64,000 nucleotides of DNA from positions 186,001-250,000 of the forward strand of contig VIIQ02000636.1 in the NCBI GenBank assembly GCA_007449985.2, written 5' to 3'. The notes beneath the pieces are model-generated. The model was not told the origin of the DNA. It saw only the letters and a list, made by a program, of their open reading frames with translations, and made no database searches. Position 1 is the stretch's first letter; every line of letters starts with the position of its first letter. The stretch is from Desmodesmus armatus. Lineage: Eukaryota; Chlorophyta; Chlorophyceae; Sphaeropleales; Scenedesmaceae. Of the stretch, positions 32,289 to 43,925 are shown piece after piece. A program made the position numbers and the translations under genes.

Positions 32289-35200
32289 ATGCTGGGCCCC
32301 GCAATAGCTCAGCTGCAGGCAGACCCAGAAGCAGCAGAGGCAGCCGCAGCGGCCTTCCAGCGCCTCAAGCCCATCTGTGCGCAGCTGCTGCGGCTGCGGC
32401 AGGAGCCGCAGTCACTGGCAGCTGCCCTGCGCGTCCTGCAGGAAACTATCGAATCCCTCCCTGCTGCAGGGCTCCGCCGCTGCTATGACTACACCATGTA
32501 CCCGCTGCTGTTCATGCTGGATGCAGCAGCTGCCATGCGGGCCCCTCCTGCAGGTGCTGGTCCTGCAGGTTCCAGCCCCAGCACAGCTAGCAGCAGGACA
32601 GCAGGAGGCACAGGCAGGCCGCAGGCGCTGATGTCTGTGCCTGCCATGCAGCAGGATGCAGCAGTTGAGGCCTTGCTGCGCTGTGTGCTGGCGCTGCTGC
32701 GGCGGTGTGAGGGGCTGGAGGGGGACCAGCTGCTGCCGCTGCTGCAGCATGTTGGGGTGCTGTTGCAGCTGCCGCGCACAAGCTTGTGTGAGGAGGTGGG
32801 TGGCGCACACTAACAGTGCGGTACTTGGGATGTACAGTCAGCACAGGGAGAGGTTGAGCCTGGGATAAACAAGTTGCACTGGTTTGCTGTTGCTTGCTGG
32901 CAGCCTTGGTTAGTTGGTTGCAGCAGCGTTGCGGCCATGCTGATTGGCCGTCTTGGCGCCAGCCGTGGAATGCTTTGGATGGCTGCGGGGTGCCTGCAGT
33001 ACAGCTCCAGTGTGGCAGCACAGCACAGCACGCTAGTTATGTCGCACACTCCTCACGCAGCCATGCAGACAGCTCCAAACCACGTTCATGTGACCTGTTC
33101 TTGTCGTCACTCTTGTCCTGCTGCAGGCCCGGTTGAGCTGCTTCCAACTTGTGCAGGCCGCTGTCCAGTCACAGCAGCAGCTGCCGCAGGAGCAGCAGCT
33201 GCTACGCTCCCTAACAGGCCGCATGCTTGGCGGCTTTTTGATATCGACCTGCCTGTCAGCAGCAGAAGCCGAGGTGGCTGCAGGTAAAGACATACCTACA
33301 AACATTGGCATTTAGCATTGCCTCTGTGCTACATCTTCACTGCAAGGCCAGCACATCACAAAGCTAGCAGCTATGAATTGAGACACACAGCTAGTAGCTA
33401 TGAACTCCAATGAATTTCAATGACAGCCATGTGCTGATGGACTGAATGTTGCATCTTTATGTGGGTTACCAGGAGGGGTCAAATTCCCACCAGCTGATGT
33501 ATCCATTGTTATTGACTGCAGGCCCCACCGGCAGCAAGGCAGTCAGACAGGCAGCCATTCGGGCCCTCAGGTCTGTGGTGAAGGGGGTGGGAACCAGCCC
33601 GCAGCTGGCGTTTGCCCTGCCTGGCTTGGCATCGGGACTTGCCAAGCAGTTGATGGCTTCTGGTGAGTGAGTGAGTGAGCGAGCGAGTGAGTGAGTGTTG
33701 CTTGCTGGGTCTTGCTGTCCGCAGCGGTTGCAGCCGTCGCAGTTGCAGGTTGGTGTGCTATGTCCTGTGGCACTTAATAAGGCAAGCACCAGCAAGTCAT
33801 GCGAGGCCACCTTGTGTCGCAGCTGCCCTCACATGTTGTGGCTGCAGTCCGCCTGTGCTGACCCTTGTCCCACCTGCTCGCGTGTATCTCTGTGTGTACC
33901 TTACCTTGCAGTTCCAGCCACAGCTGGTTCATCAGTCACAGGGGCAGCAGCAGGCAGCACAGGCACTGTCCTGGTCCTCAAAATCCTTGCCAAGGTCATC
34001 CACCTCACCCTGAGCGATGCAGCTATCGCACACATACCCGACACAGCAGCCGCAACACAGCAGCAACATCAGCACCACGGAATATCCGATGGTGCTGCTG
34101 CATCTGTGCAGTCCACAGCAGAGGCTTTGGACCTCTTGCAGCAGCTGTCCCTGCAGTCTAGCAAGGCAGATGGGTCCTCAGGTACCTTAGACACTACTGT
34201 GCTGGACCAACAGGCCACCTCATTGCAGCAGCAGGAGGCACCGGCAGCAGTCAATGCTGCCACAGCTACAGCTACAGCTACAGCCGACCCACTAGCAGCC
34301 AAGCAGGACGCCGCGTGGCTCACCAACAGCAGCAGCAAGGTGCAAACCCTTCTGGCTCTTGTGTTGCCGCGGCTGCTGACGCATGTGCAGCTTGCAGTGC
34401 GGCAAGCCTTGGCAGAAGTGACCGCGGATCTGCTGCAGGGATGCAGCAAGGCACTCAGCAACAGCAGGGTAGCACTCACAGAGATACTGCTGACCCTTGC
34501 TAACGATGACTATGCAGAGGTTGCGCAGCCTGCAGTCCGCTGGCTGCAGGCAGCTTCAGGCTCTGGCCTTGCCACAGGCGGTGATGCAGGGTTGAGTGTA
34601 GTACCTCCAGCAGTAGCAGCACCAGCAGCGGCGGCAGAGGTGACGCCTGCATTGCCACAGCCGATGCAGCTGCGCGACGTTGCTGCAAGGCTGCGCAAAG
34701 CAGCAGCTGGCGGCGCAACAGCAGATGCTGCTGCCGCTGCTGCCACACCAGCAGCAAGGCCTCTGCCCCTGGTCCCTGCCAGGCGACCTAATCCTCCGGC
34801 TCCCGTTCTGTCAGACCTTCTTGTGGATTTGTGCCTGCAGCTGCCCAACTCGGTGCGGTCAAACGACGCATCCGGTGCTGCTGCTGCCAAGCGCGCTGCA
34901 GCGGCTCTGCTGTGTGCTGGCCCTAACTTAGTCGCCAGCACCATCTTGACTAAGGCCCCTGTACTGCAGCAGGTGTGCAGTGCGCTCGTGGCAACCTTCC
35001 GCATGGATCCGACGGGGGCTGCTCTGCTGCTGCGGGCTGACGCAGCAGTGCTGGGGGATCTGCCTGCCGCAGCAGGACAAGGCAAGGACAGTCCCACTGC
35101 TGCAGCAGCAGCAGGTGCAGCAGCTGCAGGGGCATCCACCTTCCCCACAGCTCCAGGGGAAGCTGGAGCAGCAGGGCGTGGTGGTGCAGGCGGTGCTGGG

Positions 35201-38200
35201 GTCACGAATGGGACGCGTGGCAGTGCGGGGTCGTACCCATTGCTGCCTCGTATGCCTCTGTCCCTACAGTACCTCACCAGTGCTGGGAGTTACAAGGCAG
35301 CAGCTGGTGTGGCAAGGGCTTTGGGAAGGGCGGCAAGGCTGGCTGACATGCAGGACTTGCAGCAAGGTGAGTGGGGTCTTTGCAGGGGGGCCGCTATGCT
35401 GTTGTGTGCTGTGCTGCGCTGACTAGGCTGGCATTGACTGGTGTAGGCTGTCCAGCTGTTGGCGCTGTTGCCTGGAGGTGTCTTGGGGTTTTGAGAGTGT
35501 CACAAGCTCCGTGGTCATGACATGTGTACATCTGTGCATGTAGCCTGCCGCTGCTGTATACTGCGTGAATGTGGAGGCAGTGCTCAAGTGTTTGCGTCAA
35601 AGCCATGCTTCCTATGCAGAGCAATGCATCATAAGCAGTCAGCGTTCCGGTTTCAGGACTCACATCACCCAAAGTGTACCAACATTGCGCGAGCCCACTC
35701 CCTCCATTGTGCTCTATGCACTCACTGTAGGTCCAGCTTCACCCTCTGCCTCTGCTACCTTTCACCCTGATTTTCCAACGCTAGTGAGCATGCATGATTT
35801 TACATGTACTCCCTCTGCTGACACAACGCACTCTCCGTGCCCTCAGAATCACCCAACCAGCAACTGCTGACCAAGCTGCCATGGCATAAACTGTATGTTA
35901 CTTTTGCACCCCGCAGGCAGCAGCAACCTGCAAGCCCTACTGCAGCAGCTCCTGAACCAGCTCCATGCAGCATCCTCCCCTCATAAGGCCCACCAGCAGG
36001 GCCACCCCGCTGCTGCTGCTAGCCCCACACCCTCAGCCGGGGAGTGGCAGTGCAGCACTGCTGCTGTGGCAGCTGTGCTGGCGGAGGTGCTGTTTGGGGC
36101 CTCTGGGGCTTGGGAGCCTCCCCTTGCTGCTGTCAACCTGTCAGGCTCTGGGTCAACAGGGAAAGGCAGCCAAGGTCCTGCTGCTGCTGCAGCAGCAGCG
36201 GCCGCACCAGCAGCAGGGCAGGGGGCCGCACAGCTGCAGGATGGTCAGTGGCAGCAGCAGCAGCTGAGTGTTGTGGATGCAGGGTATGAAGAGGTGCTGC
36301 TTCAGGTTGTGAGTGCTATGGTGAAGCCTAAGCTGTGGGGGCTGCCGACTGCACAGCCAAACGGGGCTGTGGGCGCTCCTGGTGCAAATGACTCAGCGAG
36401 ATTGGACAAGTTACCAGCACAGGTATGGGCAGTATGGCCTTGTGTAGTGGGAGCAGGCTGTCGTACACCCAAACAGGGGGCAGTGGCACGTGATGTGCGG
36501 TCCAAAGGGCAGCCGTGCAAATTGAAAGGGCTTTGTACTGGGCACAGTCTAAGACAACCTCTTGTAAGAAACTTGGTGTGCACCACACAGTGCACAGGGA
36601 GCACGACATCGTCACCGTATATTGCCTTTGACATGTCAGCTTGCCCCCTTGAGTGACATCAATGCCCTTGCAAACAGCAGCACTCCGTGACGCCTGCGGC
36701 CTGCTACTCCCTGCACCTTTGCTGGTACCTGGCATACCCGCAGGTCCTAGGCGCCAACGCCCTCCTGCTGCGCAGCTTGATCGACTGCGTGGGCACAGCG
36801 GCACGCTGTGCTGGACCTTCCTTCAGCTCGGGCAGCAGTAAGCTGCTGCGCACCTGCCTGCTGCCGCTGCTGGAGCGGCTGGCAGACCCCTGTCCCATGG
36901 TGTCTTCTGCAGTCTCAGGGGCAGTGGACAGCATCTGTCGGCATACTGGCTTTCCCCTTGGGTTGAGTTATCTGGTTGGTGCCAATGCGGACTATGTGGT
37001 GGATGGTGTGTGTCGGCAGCTGCGCAGCTTGCAGCAGCACCCGCGTGTGCCGCAGCTGCTGGCGGCGCTGCTGCGAGAGGCGGGAGTGAGTGCTGCTCTG
37101 ATGCCACTGCTGGCGGAGCCGTTGAGGGCGGCACTGAGTGTGAGTGGACATGGGGGTTTGAGGGTGTTGGGGGTGGGTGTTGCGTGCAGGCGGGGGGGGG
37201 GGCACAGTGGAGTGCTACACTTATGCTGCTGACAAAGCCCCTGAGGGTGGCACTGGGTGTGATCAGTAAATAACGTGCAGGTTGGATGGTCTTGGGTTTG
37301 TGGGTGGAGCGTGTGAAGCTAGGGTGGAGGCTGGGCCCCAGCGCAGCACCGGGTGGGCGGGCGGGCAGGCAAAAATGAGTGCTGCACCCATGCTGCTGGT
37401 GGAGGTGCTCCTGATGAAGGTGTTGCCTCGGTCATTCATTAAATTGCTTGACAAGAGTCGTGCATGCAGTAATGCAAGTGCGGCATCTCCGCAAAAGTCT
37501 GAAAGCCCCATTCAGGCACTCACAGGTTGCTGCCTCATCACCCCGTCACTCCACCTGTTGTCCCTACAGGGCCTTTCCATCCTGTCCCGTCAGCAGCAGC
37601 CGGGCTACATCCTGCCTTTCCTGTACGTCCTGCAGTCAGTAGCTGCAGGAGCCGACCAGGAGGCTACAGTCAGCGGCACTGCCTTCTCAGCACAGCTGCA
37701 GGACTCACTTGCGCAGGCAGTGGCTGCAGGCCTCCTAAACCCTGACAACACCCTCAAAGTAACAGACCTTGACGACATCAGTGCCAGTGACAGCGAGGGT
37801 GGGGATGAGGACGGCACAGTCAGCAGCAGGGTGAGGGAGCAGTTGGGTGCTGGAGACAGCGACAGCGGTGCGGCTCATTACTTCCAGCAGAGGCTGCGGA
37901 AGGCTGAGAAGGAAGACCCCGGTCAGCGCAGCTCAGAGCAGCCCAGGCAGCAGCAGCAAAAGCCGCAGCCTTCCCCAGGGGTCTCTCCAGCACCAGCAGC
38001 AGCAGCTGGTGGCAGCAGCAAACCAAAGCCCGAGGTGCCTATGCTTCCAACAGGCAAGAAGCTGCGGCTTGCCCCAGCACAGCTGGAAGAGCTGCAGCTC
38101 TCTTGGAGGCGTGCATACAGTGCAGGCAGCCTCGCAGCGGCGGCTGTCGACGCTGCTACGCCGCTGCTGCTGCAGCGCAACCTGCGCTGTGCTGTGCTAG

Positions 38201-39432
38201 CGGTGCAGGTCCTGACAGGTGCTTTGAAAGCCCTGGCAGCAGCGACAGAAGCCATGGATACAGAGGAGCTGCTGTTTGAAAGGCTAGCCGACAAGGGCCC
38301 AGATGCGGCGCTGAAGCCTGCGCGGCCAACGCCGCCCAAGCTGCTGCCTTCTGTGCATGCATTATGGCCAATGCTGCTGGCTGCCTTGCAGGACACCGGC
38401 AGTGTATCACTGCTGGAGCAGCAGCTTGATTTGCTGTCACTGCTGCTACAGCTGGCAGGCGGGAAGTTCATGCAGCGGCGGTTCAAGCAAGACGCGTGGC
38501 CGCTGCTGCAGCGGTTGCTCAAGGCTGGACCGCAGGCGGGGGCAGCAGCACTCGCTGCCAGCACTGCAGCGGGCACTGTGGGTGGCGGGGCAGCAGCAGC
38601 AGTGCTGCTGGGGGTGGGTGCTGGGCCCGGCAGTGACCGCAGAGGTTCCCTGGCACTGACAGCTGGGTCCCCAAGTTACCAGGGGGCTGCTGCAAATGGC
38701 ACCAGCAGTGGCAGCGTGTTCGGTTCAGCCCTGAGCAGCTTGCAGGCTTCGGTTGGCAACCGCAGCAGTTTGAACGCCGCGACAGGCAGCATGGTGTCCC
38801 ACGATGGCGGGTACCGAGAGGTGGATGAAGGGGGTCCGCTGGCGCCTGCCACCCTGCAGCGGGTGCAGCTGGCTGTGCTGGGGTGTCTGACAGGCATTGC
38901 AGGCAGCAGCAAGGCAGCAGCTGCCCTACAGGGGCCGCTGGTGTGGGATATGTGCGTGATAGCAGCTCCGTACTTAGCGGATGGCCAGGCTCTCCCTCTA
39001 AGAGAGGCTGCTGCCAAGCTGCTGGTGGCAGCAGCGGGTGTGGATGCAGATGCTGTGTGGCTGCTGCTGCTAGACCTTGGGCGCTGCTACCAGGAGCTGG
39101 CACAGCTGCTGCCTGCGGCTGGTGCAGCGGATCAGCAGACACAGCAAGGCAGCTGCTCAGGCAGCGCAGCAGACACCGCTGACAGAGCTGGTGATGAGAG
39201 TGGCAGCGGCACTTTGCCCCCGCTCCAGCAGCTGCTATTGCCGCCTGTGGGTGGGGCTGGTAGTGGTCAGAAGTCTGGTGCTGGTGGCTGGGTGCAGTTA
39301 TTGATCAGCAGTGATGGGGTGTCGTGTGGCAGGCGGGCGGCGGCGTTGCTGCCGCATGTGGCGGCAACGCCGCCTGCTTGGCATGAGAAGGCAGAGCAGC
39401 AGTTGAGGGTGCTGCGGGGCACAACTGCTTGA
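32289..39432 (+). CDS. TTI1: TELO2-interacting protein 1 homologue (HEAT-repeat)
   Basis: Seven exons, all phases consistent: 32289-32795, 33127-33283, 33522-33662, 33912-35366, 35917-36422, 36744-37139 and 37570-39432; about 1674 residues. The N-terminus (FQRLKPICAQLLRL, LRRCYDYTMYPLLFMLDAA) and a late block (ICRHTGFPLGLSYLVGANAD, YVVDGVCRQLRSL, HPRVPQLLAALLREAG) match plant-type TTI1. The rest is HEAT-like helices split by Ala/Gln/Ser-rich inserts (for example residues about 330-450 and 700-760), which make it longer than typical TTI1. Role: with TEL2 and TTI2 it forms the TTT co-chaperone that helps PIKK kinases (TOR, ATM, ATR) fold and assemble. The C-terminal exon contains acidic SASDSEGGDEDG and ends LRVLRGTTA. 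Confidence 0.9.
33663..33697 (+). repeat. (GTGA)n run starting exactly at the TTI1 intron-3 donor
   Basis: gtgagtgagtgagtgagcga and onward: at least eight tetranucleotide units beginning at the first intron base. This creates several overlapping GTGAGT donors 4 bp apart. Confidence 0.85.
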
Positions 39433-40127
39433 TGGTTTTGCAAGTACTGATGCCAGCTCGCTCTGTATGGATTAGCTTGTGTGCTGTTGGTTGGTTTTTG
39501 TTGACCTTGTTCGCACTCAACAATGAGCTTGTTGAGTGCGAACACCATTGGTGGGTGGTGACTCACCGGTGACTGTATTTGAGGTTGAATCACTAACTCA
39601 ACCACTGGTGTCCCCACAAAGCATGCACACAAGTGTGCTCCTCGAGTGTACACAAGGACTGTAGCGTGACAGGAATGGTTGGTGGGGTTCAGAGGATCTT
39701 CCTTGTAGCTGCTGTAGTATGGGGCCTGGCTGGCTCTGTCCTGCCACTTCACCACTGAAGTTCCGGCCAAACTGCAAACCTATCATCATGACAGATAAAT
39801 AGCACCTGCAAGACAAGCTTGGTATGCACACCAACGTCTCAAAGACACCAGCAACAGCACTTCATTGCACTTCACACAGCCTAAAGCAGCATATGCAAAG
39901 GGGTACTTGTAACCCCCAGCCATTTTCCAATGCTGATCCCAAAGGGGTTGCATGCAGTGGGCAACAGTATTGCATGCTATTGCATGACTGGCTGCTCCTG
40001 AGAGCTCCAAATGCAGCATAATGTGCGCGACAACACCCCAAACTGTCACCATTTGCGACTTGATCAGATGCCTATCAGCACACACCATCACAGACCCAAC
40101 CCTCCCTGGGGCCCCTACTGTGCTAGA
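39433..40127. other. Convergent intergenic region TTI1 / LRR copy 1
   Basis: Includes a short inverted repeat near 39506-39542 (gttcgcactcaac / gttgagtgcgaac), close after the TTI1 stop and possibly part of its 3' end signal. No gene seen. Confidence 0.45.
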
Positions 40128-43100
40128 TCACCCCTGCTGCATGTTGTTCTGCTGCAGCAGTGCCTGCAGCTGAGCTCCCATCGCTGCCACAGTTGCCTGC
40201 AGGTCAACCGCTTCCTGCCGCTGCCTGTCGTCCTGCTCCTGCCGCCTCTCAAGCCCTGCCACCACTGCCTGCAGCTCAGCAACCTCCTGCTGCTGCCGCT
40301 CATCCTGCTGCTGCAGCCGGCTCTCCAGCCCTGCCACAGTTGCCCGCAGCTCCCCCACCTCCCTGCGGACCTCACGGTCAAGCTCAAGCGCATGCTGTGC
40401 TGCAGCCCAGGCCATGCTGCGCAGCGCGCCTTCAGGGGAGGTGAAATTTACCTTGTAGTACTGCAGTGCTGCCTGTAGTGCCTCCTGGGGTAGCCTGTGC
40501 CAGATGTCTGGCGGCTGACCCTCAGGGGTCTGGGTGCAACAGGTGCAGCCAACCACCATCACGGTGATCGCACACAGAAGGCACGGGTGACAAGCGCGAG
40601 CAGCAAGCACAGATAGAAGGTGCAGGCAGCAGGGGCAGGCAGCAAGGAGATAGCGGCGCTTCAGCCTTGGTACAATACACTTGGGGTTGGCAGTACAGAC
40701 ATGACAATCGCATGGCGAAGTGCAAAGGGCGCCACTTCAGCAAAGTCAACGCAGGACGGCCTTTCATGCAGACACCAGCAGCTGCCAGTGGCGGCTGCAA
40801 AACTGCTCTAGGCTACATGCGACATGGTGATACCAGGTCATGACGACAGGCAAACAACCATAAACAAGGCATCATTCAGCTTCGACTCTCTCCCTCTCTC
40901 TCTCGGGGCAGCAGGCGCACCTTTATGTCAAAGTCTATGTAGCAGTCCTGACTGTGATCGGTCGAGAGGTGTGTGAGCTGTCGACAGCTGGTCAGCTCCA
41001 CAATGCCTCCAAATTGCTTCATGCTCAGGTCGTTGATGTGCAAGTCCCTCAGGCCTTTCAATTCAGCCATGCTGCGCCAGAAGACTTCACCGCACTCAGG
41101 AGGGTTGCGCAGGCCAGACCCTGTCACATCCATGGCTAGACGGGTCAAGGAGTGCAGTGTGCACAGCGACGCCACACTGCACAAATCATGCCTATCATCA
41201 TCACTGAAGACCTCGAGCACCGGTTCACCGTACATAACTGCAACAGCAGCAACATCAGCCAGAGCATTATGAGTGCAATGTGGCATTTATGAGCGCAGGC
41301 GCAGCATCAGCAGCAAGGGTGACCGCACCAGTGAGGGGGTGGCTGCTGTTGGACGACAGATGTGGTAGCGGGTGCGGCAGGCTACAGTAATCTTTGAATG
41401 ACAGCTGGACTGTACAGAGTGATGCAAGAGCTGCACCTTACACCCTTTGCACCACAGCCCCGCTATCCACCAAATGCACCGCAGCCCCGCTATCTGCCAA
41501 ATGTGTGGGGCAAAACATTGCTGTAGCTTCTCATCAAGCCGTCTTGGACCTGTGGCTGGTGTGACCAAGCTCCACAACATGCACAAGCATCGTAGAAAAG
41601 AGACCACACTCACCTGCGACAACCTCCGGTCGCTCTAGGTTGCGGCAGCAGCCCACTGATGCTTTCACAGCCTCATTGGTGCCCAGCAGGCCCATGGTTG
41701 CCGTCAGCTCCCTCAGCTGAGGCAGCTGCCGCCCCTCTGGGAACATCTTGCGGTACTGCTGCTGCTGAATCAGCCCTTTAACGTTGAGGCAGGTGAGCTG
41801 ACTGGAGGCTGTATGGGCTGCTACGTCGGCCTCTCGGCCAGCTGCCTTGCCATTGTACCCTCGTAGCTCCAGGTGCTGCAGCTGTGTTAGCCCACTGAAC
41901 ATTGACAGGTCTACACCCCGTGCTGCCTCATTGCCCCCATCCCCTGCTGATGCTGCCGGTAGCAGGGGAGTGTCGCTGACTTCCAAGTGCTGCAGGCTGC
42001 CCATGCTGCACAGCACTGCAGTGCTGAAGCCATCTGCAGCGACCACCTCAAGCCTCTGAAGAGCCGTGAGCCGCGCCATAGCTGGCGTGCTGCCAGGAGA
42101 CAGCGTGACGTTCCCACACACATAGAGCTTTGTGAGAGATGGCGGCAGGGCTGCAAAACCGTTAGCTGTGTAACACCCCATGTCCAATGCCAGCTCCTGC
42201 AGGCTGGTGAGGCCCGACACTGATGCCAGCACAGCATCCTGTGCGCAGTCATTACACAGGTGCAGGTGTGTGAGCTGCAGCAGGCCAGACAGCTCAAGGC
42301 TGCTGCTGTCAGCCAGCCGTTGAGCCAGCGCCAAGTCCTGCAGGTTGGTGAAGGCGGGCAGGGTGCTGAGCCCGACACCTGCGCTGTACAGCCGCAGGCG
42401 TGTTACGCCTGATAGCTCCAGCGGCAGCTCTGGAGGGGCCGTCTGTGTGTCTGCCCCACCCTGCACGACCACATTGATGCGCTCCAACTCAAGGGAGCGC
42501 AGGCTGGCTAGCTGCTGCACAGGGAGATGGAGGGTGGGAGGGTGTCTCCAGTGTTCGCTTCTGACTGCTAGGCTGTCTAGTGCTGCAGCAGCTGCATGTG
42601 CTTGCAGCCAGTCGGACAAAGCTGTGGCCTTGCCCTGAGTGTCGCCAGATGGCTTTTGCCCCCAGACAACCCCGCAACGTGCTCTGATGCTGCTGGTGGC
42701 CATGACTGCTGCTGTGCGCCATGCTGAGCACACCCTGGCCATGGTGCCCAGCCGCTCTGCTTGCTCCACCCGGGCCAGGACTAGGGCCAGCAGCTGTGGA
42801 GGAAGCGAGGAGACATGGGTCCTGGAGGCCTGCGGGGTTTGCAAGAAAGACAGGGTTCAGTGCCTTGCTGCATGTGTGTTATTGTCACTTCCCAAAAAAT
42901 TCTCAAGCCCTGGATAGGACTTCGATCGGGCGGTTGGTCAGGCACATGCAAGCACCAACCTGGGCGACCACAATCTCTCCACACCAGTGATGATGCTTAT
43001 ACAGCACGCTGAGAGTTTCGAGAGCTGCAAATGCATGACAGGTTGGATGGTGCTGCTGGTAGGCTGCTCAGCAACAGCTTGCAGGGAAGGGGTCATATCA

Positions 43101-43188
43101 AAGGACTAGCAGTTGGTTGCAGCTGGTACTATCATGCAGTAGTGGTAGTTGGTGGCCGCAAACTTACTGAAGTGGGAAAGATTTCCAT
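40128..43188 (-). CDS. F-box-like/LRR/coiled-coil protein, copy 1 (intact)
   Basis: Four exons, minus strand: 43168-43188 (MEIFPTS), 41614-42829, 40921-41237 and 40128-40529; about 651 residues, no frame break. Exon 2 begins with an F-box-like helix set (LPPQLLALVLARVEQAERLG then VCSAWRTAA) and then irregular Leu-rich repeats (LPVQQLASLRSLELERI, LLQLTHLHLC, LTSLQELAL). Exon 3 adds LRR-like blocks (GLRDLHINDLSMKQFGGIVE). Exon 4 starts TPEGQPPDIWHRLPQEALQA and forms a Gln/Leu/Arg coiled coil. I infer a substrate-recognition or scaffold role by analogy with F-box/LRR proteins; no partner is visible. Exons and phases are shared with the other four copies. Confidence 0.78.
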
Positions 43189-43925
43189 TCGTGCTGCCCA
43201 GATGTATGATGCGGTGGTCGGGCCTGCAGGAAGGGTTGGTGATTGTGGATGAGCAGCCAACTGCTCCCAGCAATGGCTGTGGGAACACAGGAGATGGAGG
43301 AAAAGTTCGCTCAGCTGAACAGTGGCGACAAGGGTGGTTTTGATAGCACCGTTGTATCTCTTGAAAATGTTCTTCAGGGTAGGGATTAGTTGAAAGTGAC
43401 ACAGGGAGTTTTTCTAGTAGGGGGGAGGGCTAGGGGCATTCCGGCTTCAGAGCATGCCCCCAGGGGTGGGGGCATTGGGCCTTGTAGGGAGCCTACTGCG
43501 AAGCCTGCAATGTGCCTTGCAAACATGGCAGTTTTGGGCCTCGGGAGGGGGGGGGCATGGGGCATTTCTCAGCCCGAGCCTCCCAGTCAATGCCCCTAGG
43601 GGTGGGGTCAATTTGGGAGCCTGACAGAAAAACTCCCTGTGTCACTTTCAACTAATCCCAACCCTCAGCTCCTTCTTTCTTCTGTTGGGTTCATGCGAGC
43701 ATGTGAACGTTTGAAAACGATCTATGACTAAGTTCACCAAACCCGGTGTTTTGTCCTGCGCATCTGACGTACAATTACTTCAATTATGTTATAGAGGCAT
43801 GGCATAAGGCCTGCGTTTCTTTTCACGCAAGTGGCAGATCTACAGTACTGTACTCCACAGCCTGCCAGGCTGGACTTCCAACCAGTTTCAGCTGCGATTG
43901 CAAGGGTGCCCGCCAGCACACTATA
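43189..43925. promoter_or_regulatory. Divergent promoter of LRR copies 1 and 2, with MITE insert
   Basis: Head-to-head start exons (43188 minus, 43926 plus). Without the element at 43376-43665 the spacer would be about 450 bp, near the 364 bp of the copy 3/4 pair. The sequence left of the MITE resembles the equivalent part upstream of copy 3 and near 55500-55680. Confidence 0.55.
43376..43665. mobile_element. MITE with 40-bp terminal inverted repeats
   Basis: Left arm 43376-43415 and right arm 43626-43665 are inverted copies with one mismatch in 40 (core ttgaaagtgacacagggag). The 210-bp interior is G-rich on the + strand, contains repeated ggggcatt-type motifs and no ORF. Typical non-autonomous DNA transposon structure. 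A target duplication could not be fixed (perhaps ctt). Confidence 0.85.

Noticed and set aside
36302..36804. Minus-strand frames opposite TTI1 exons 5-6
   Set aside because: Shadow of TTI1 coding exons and their intron.
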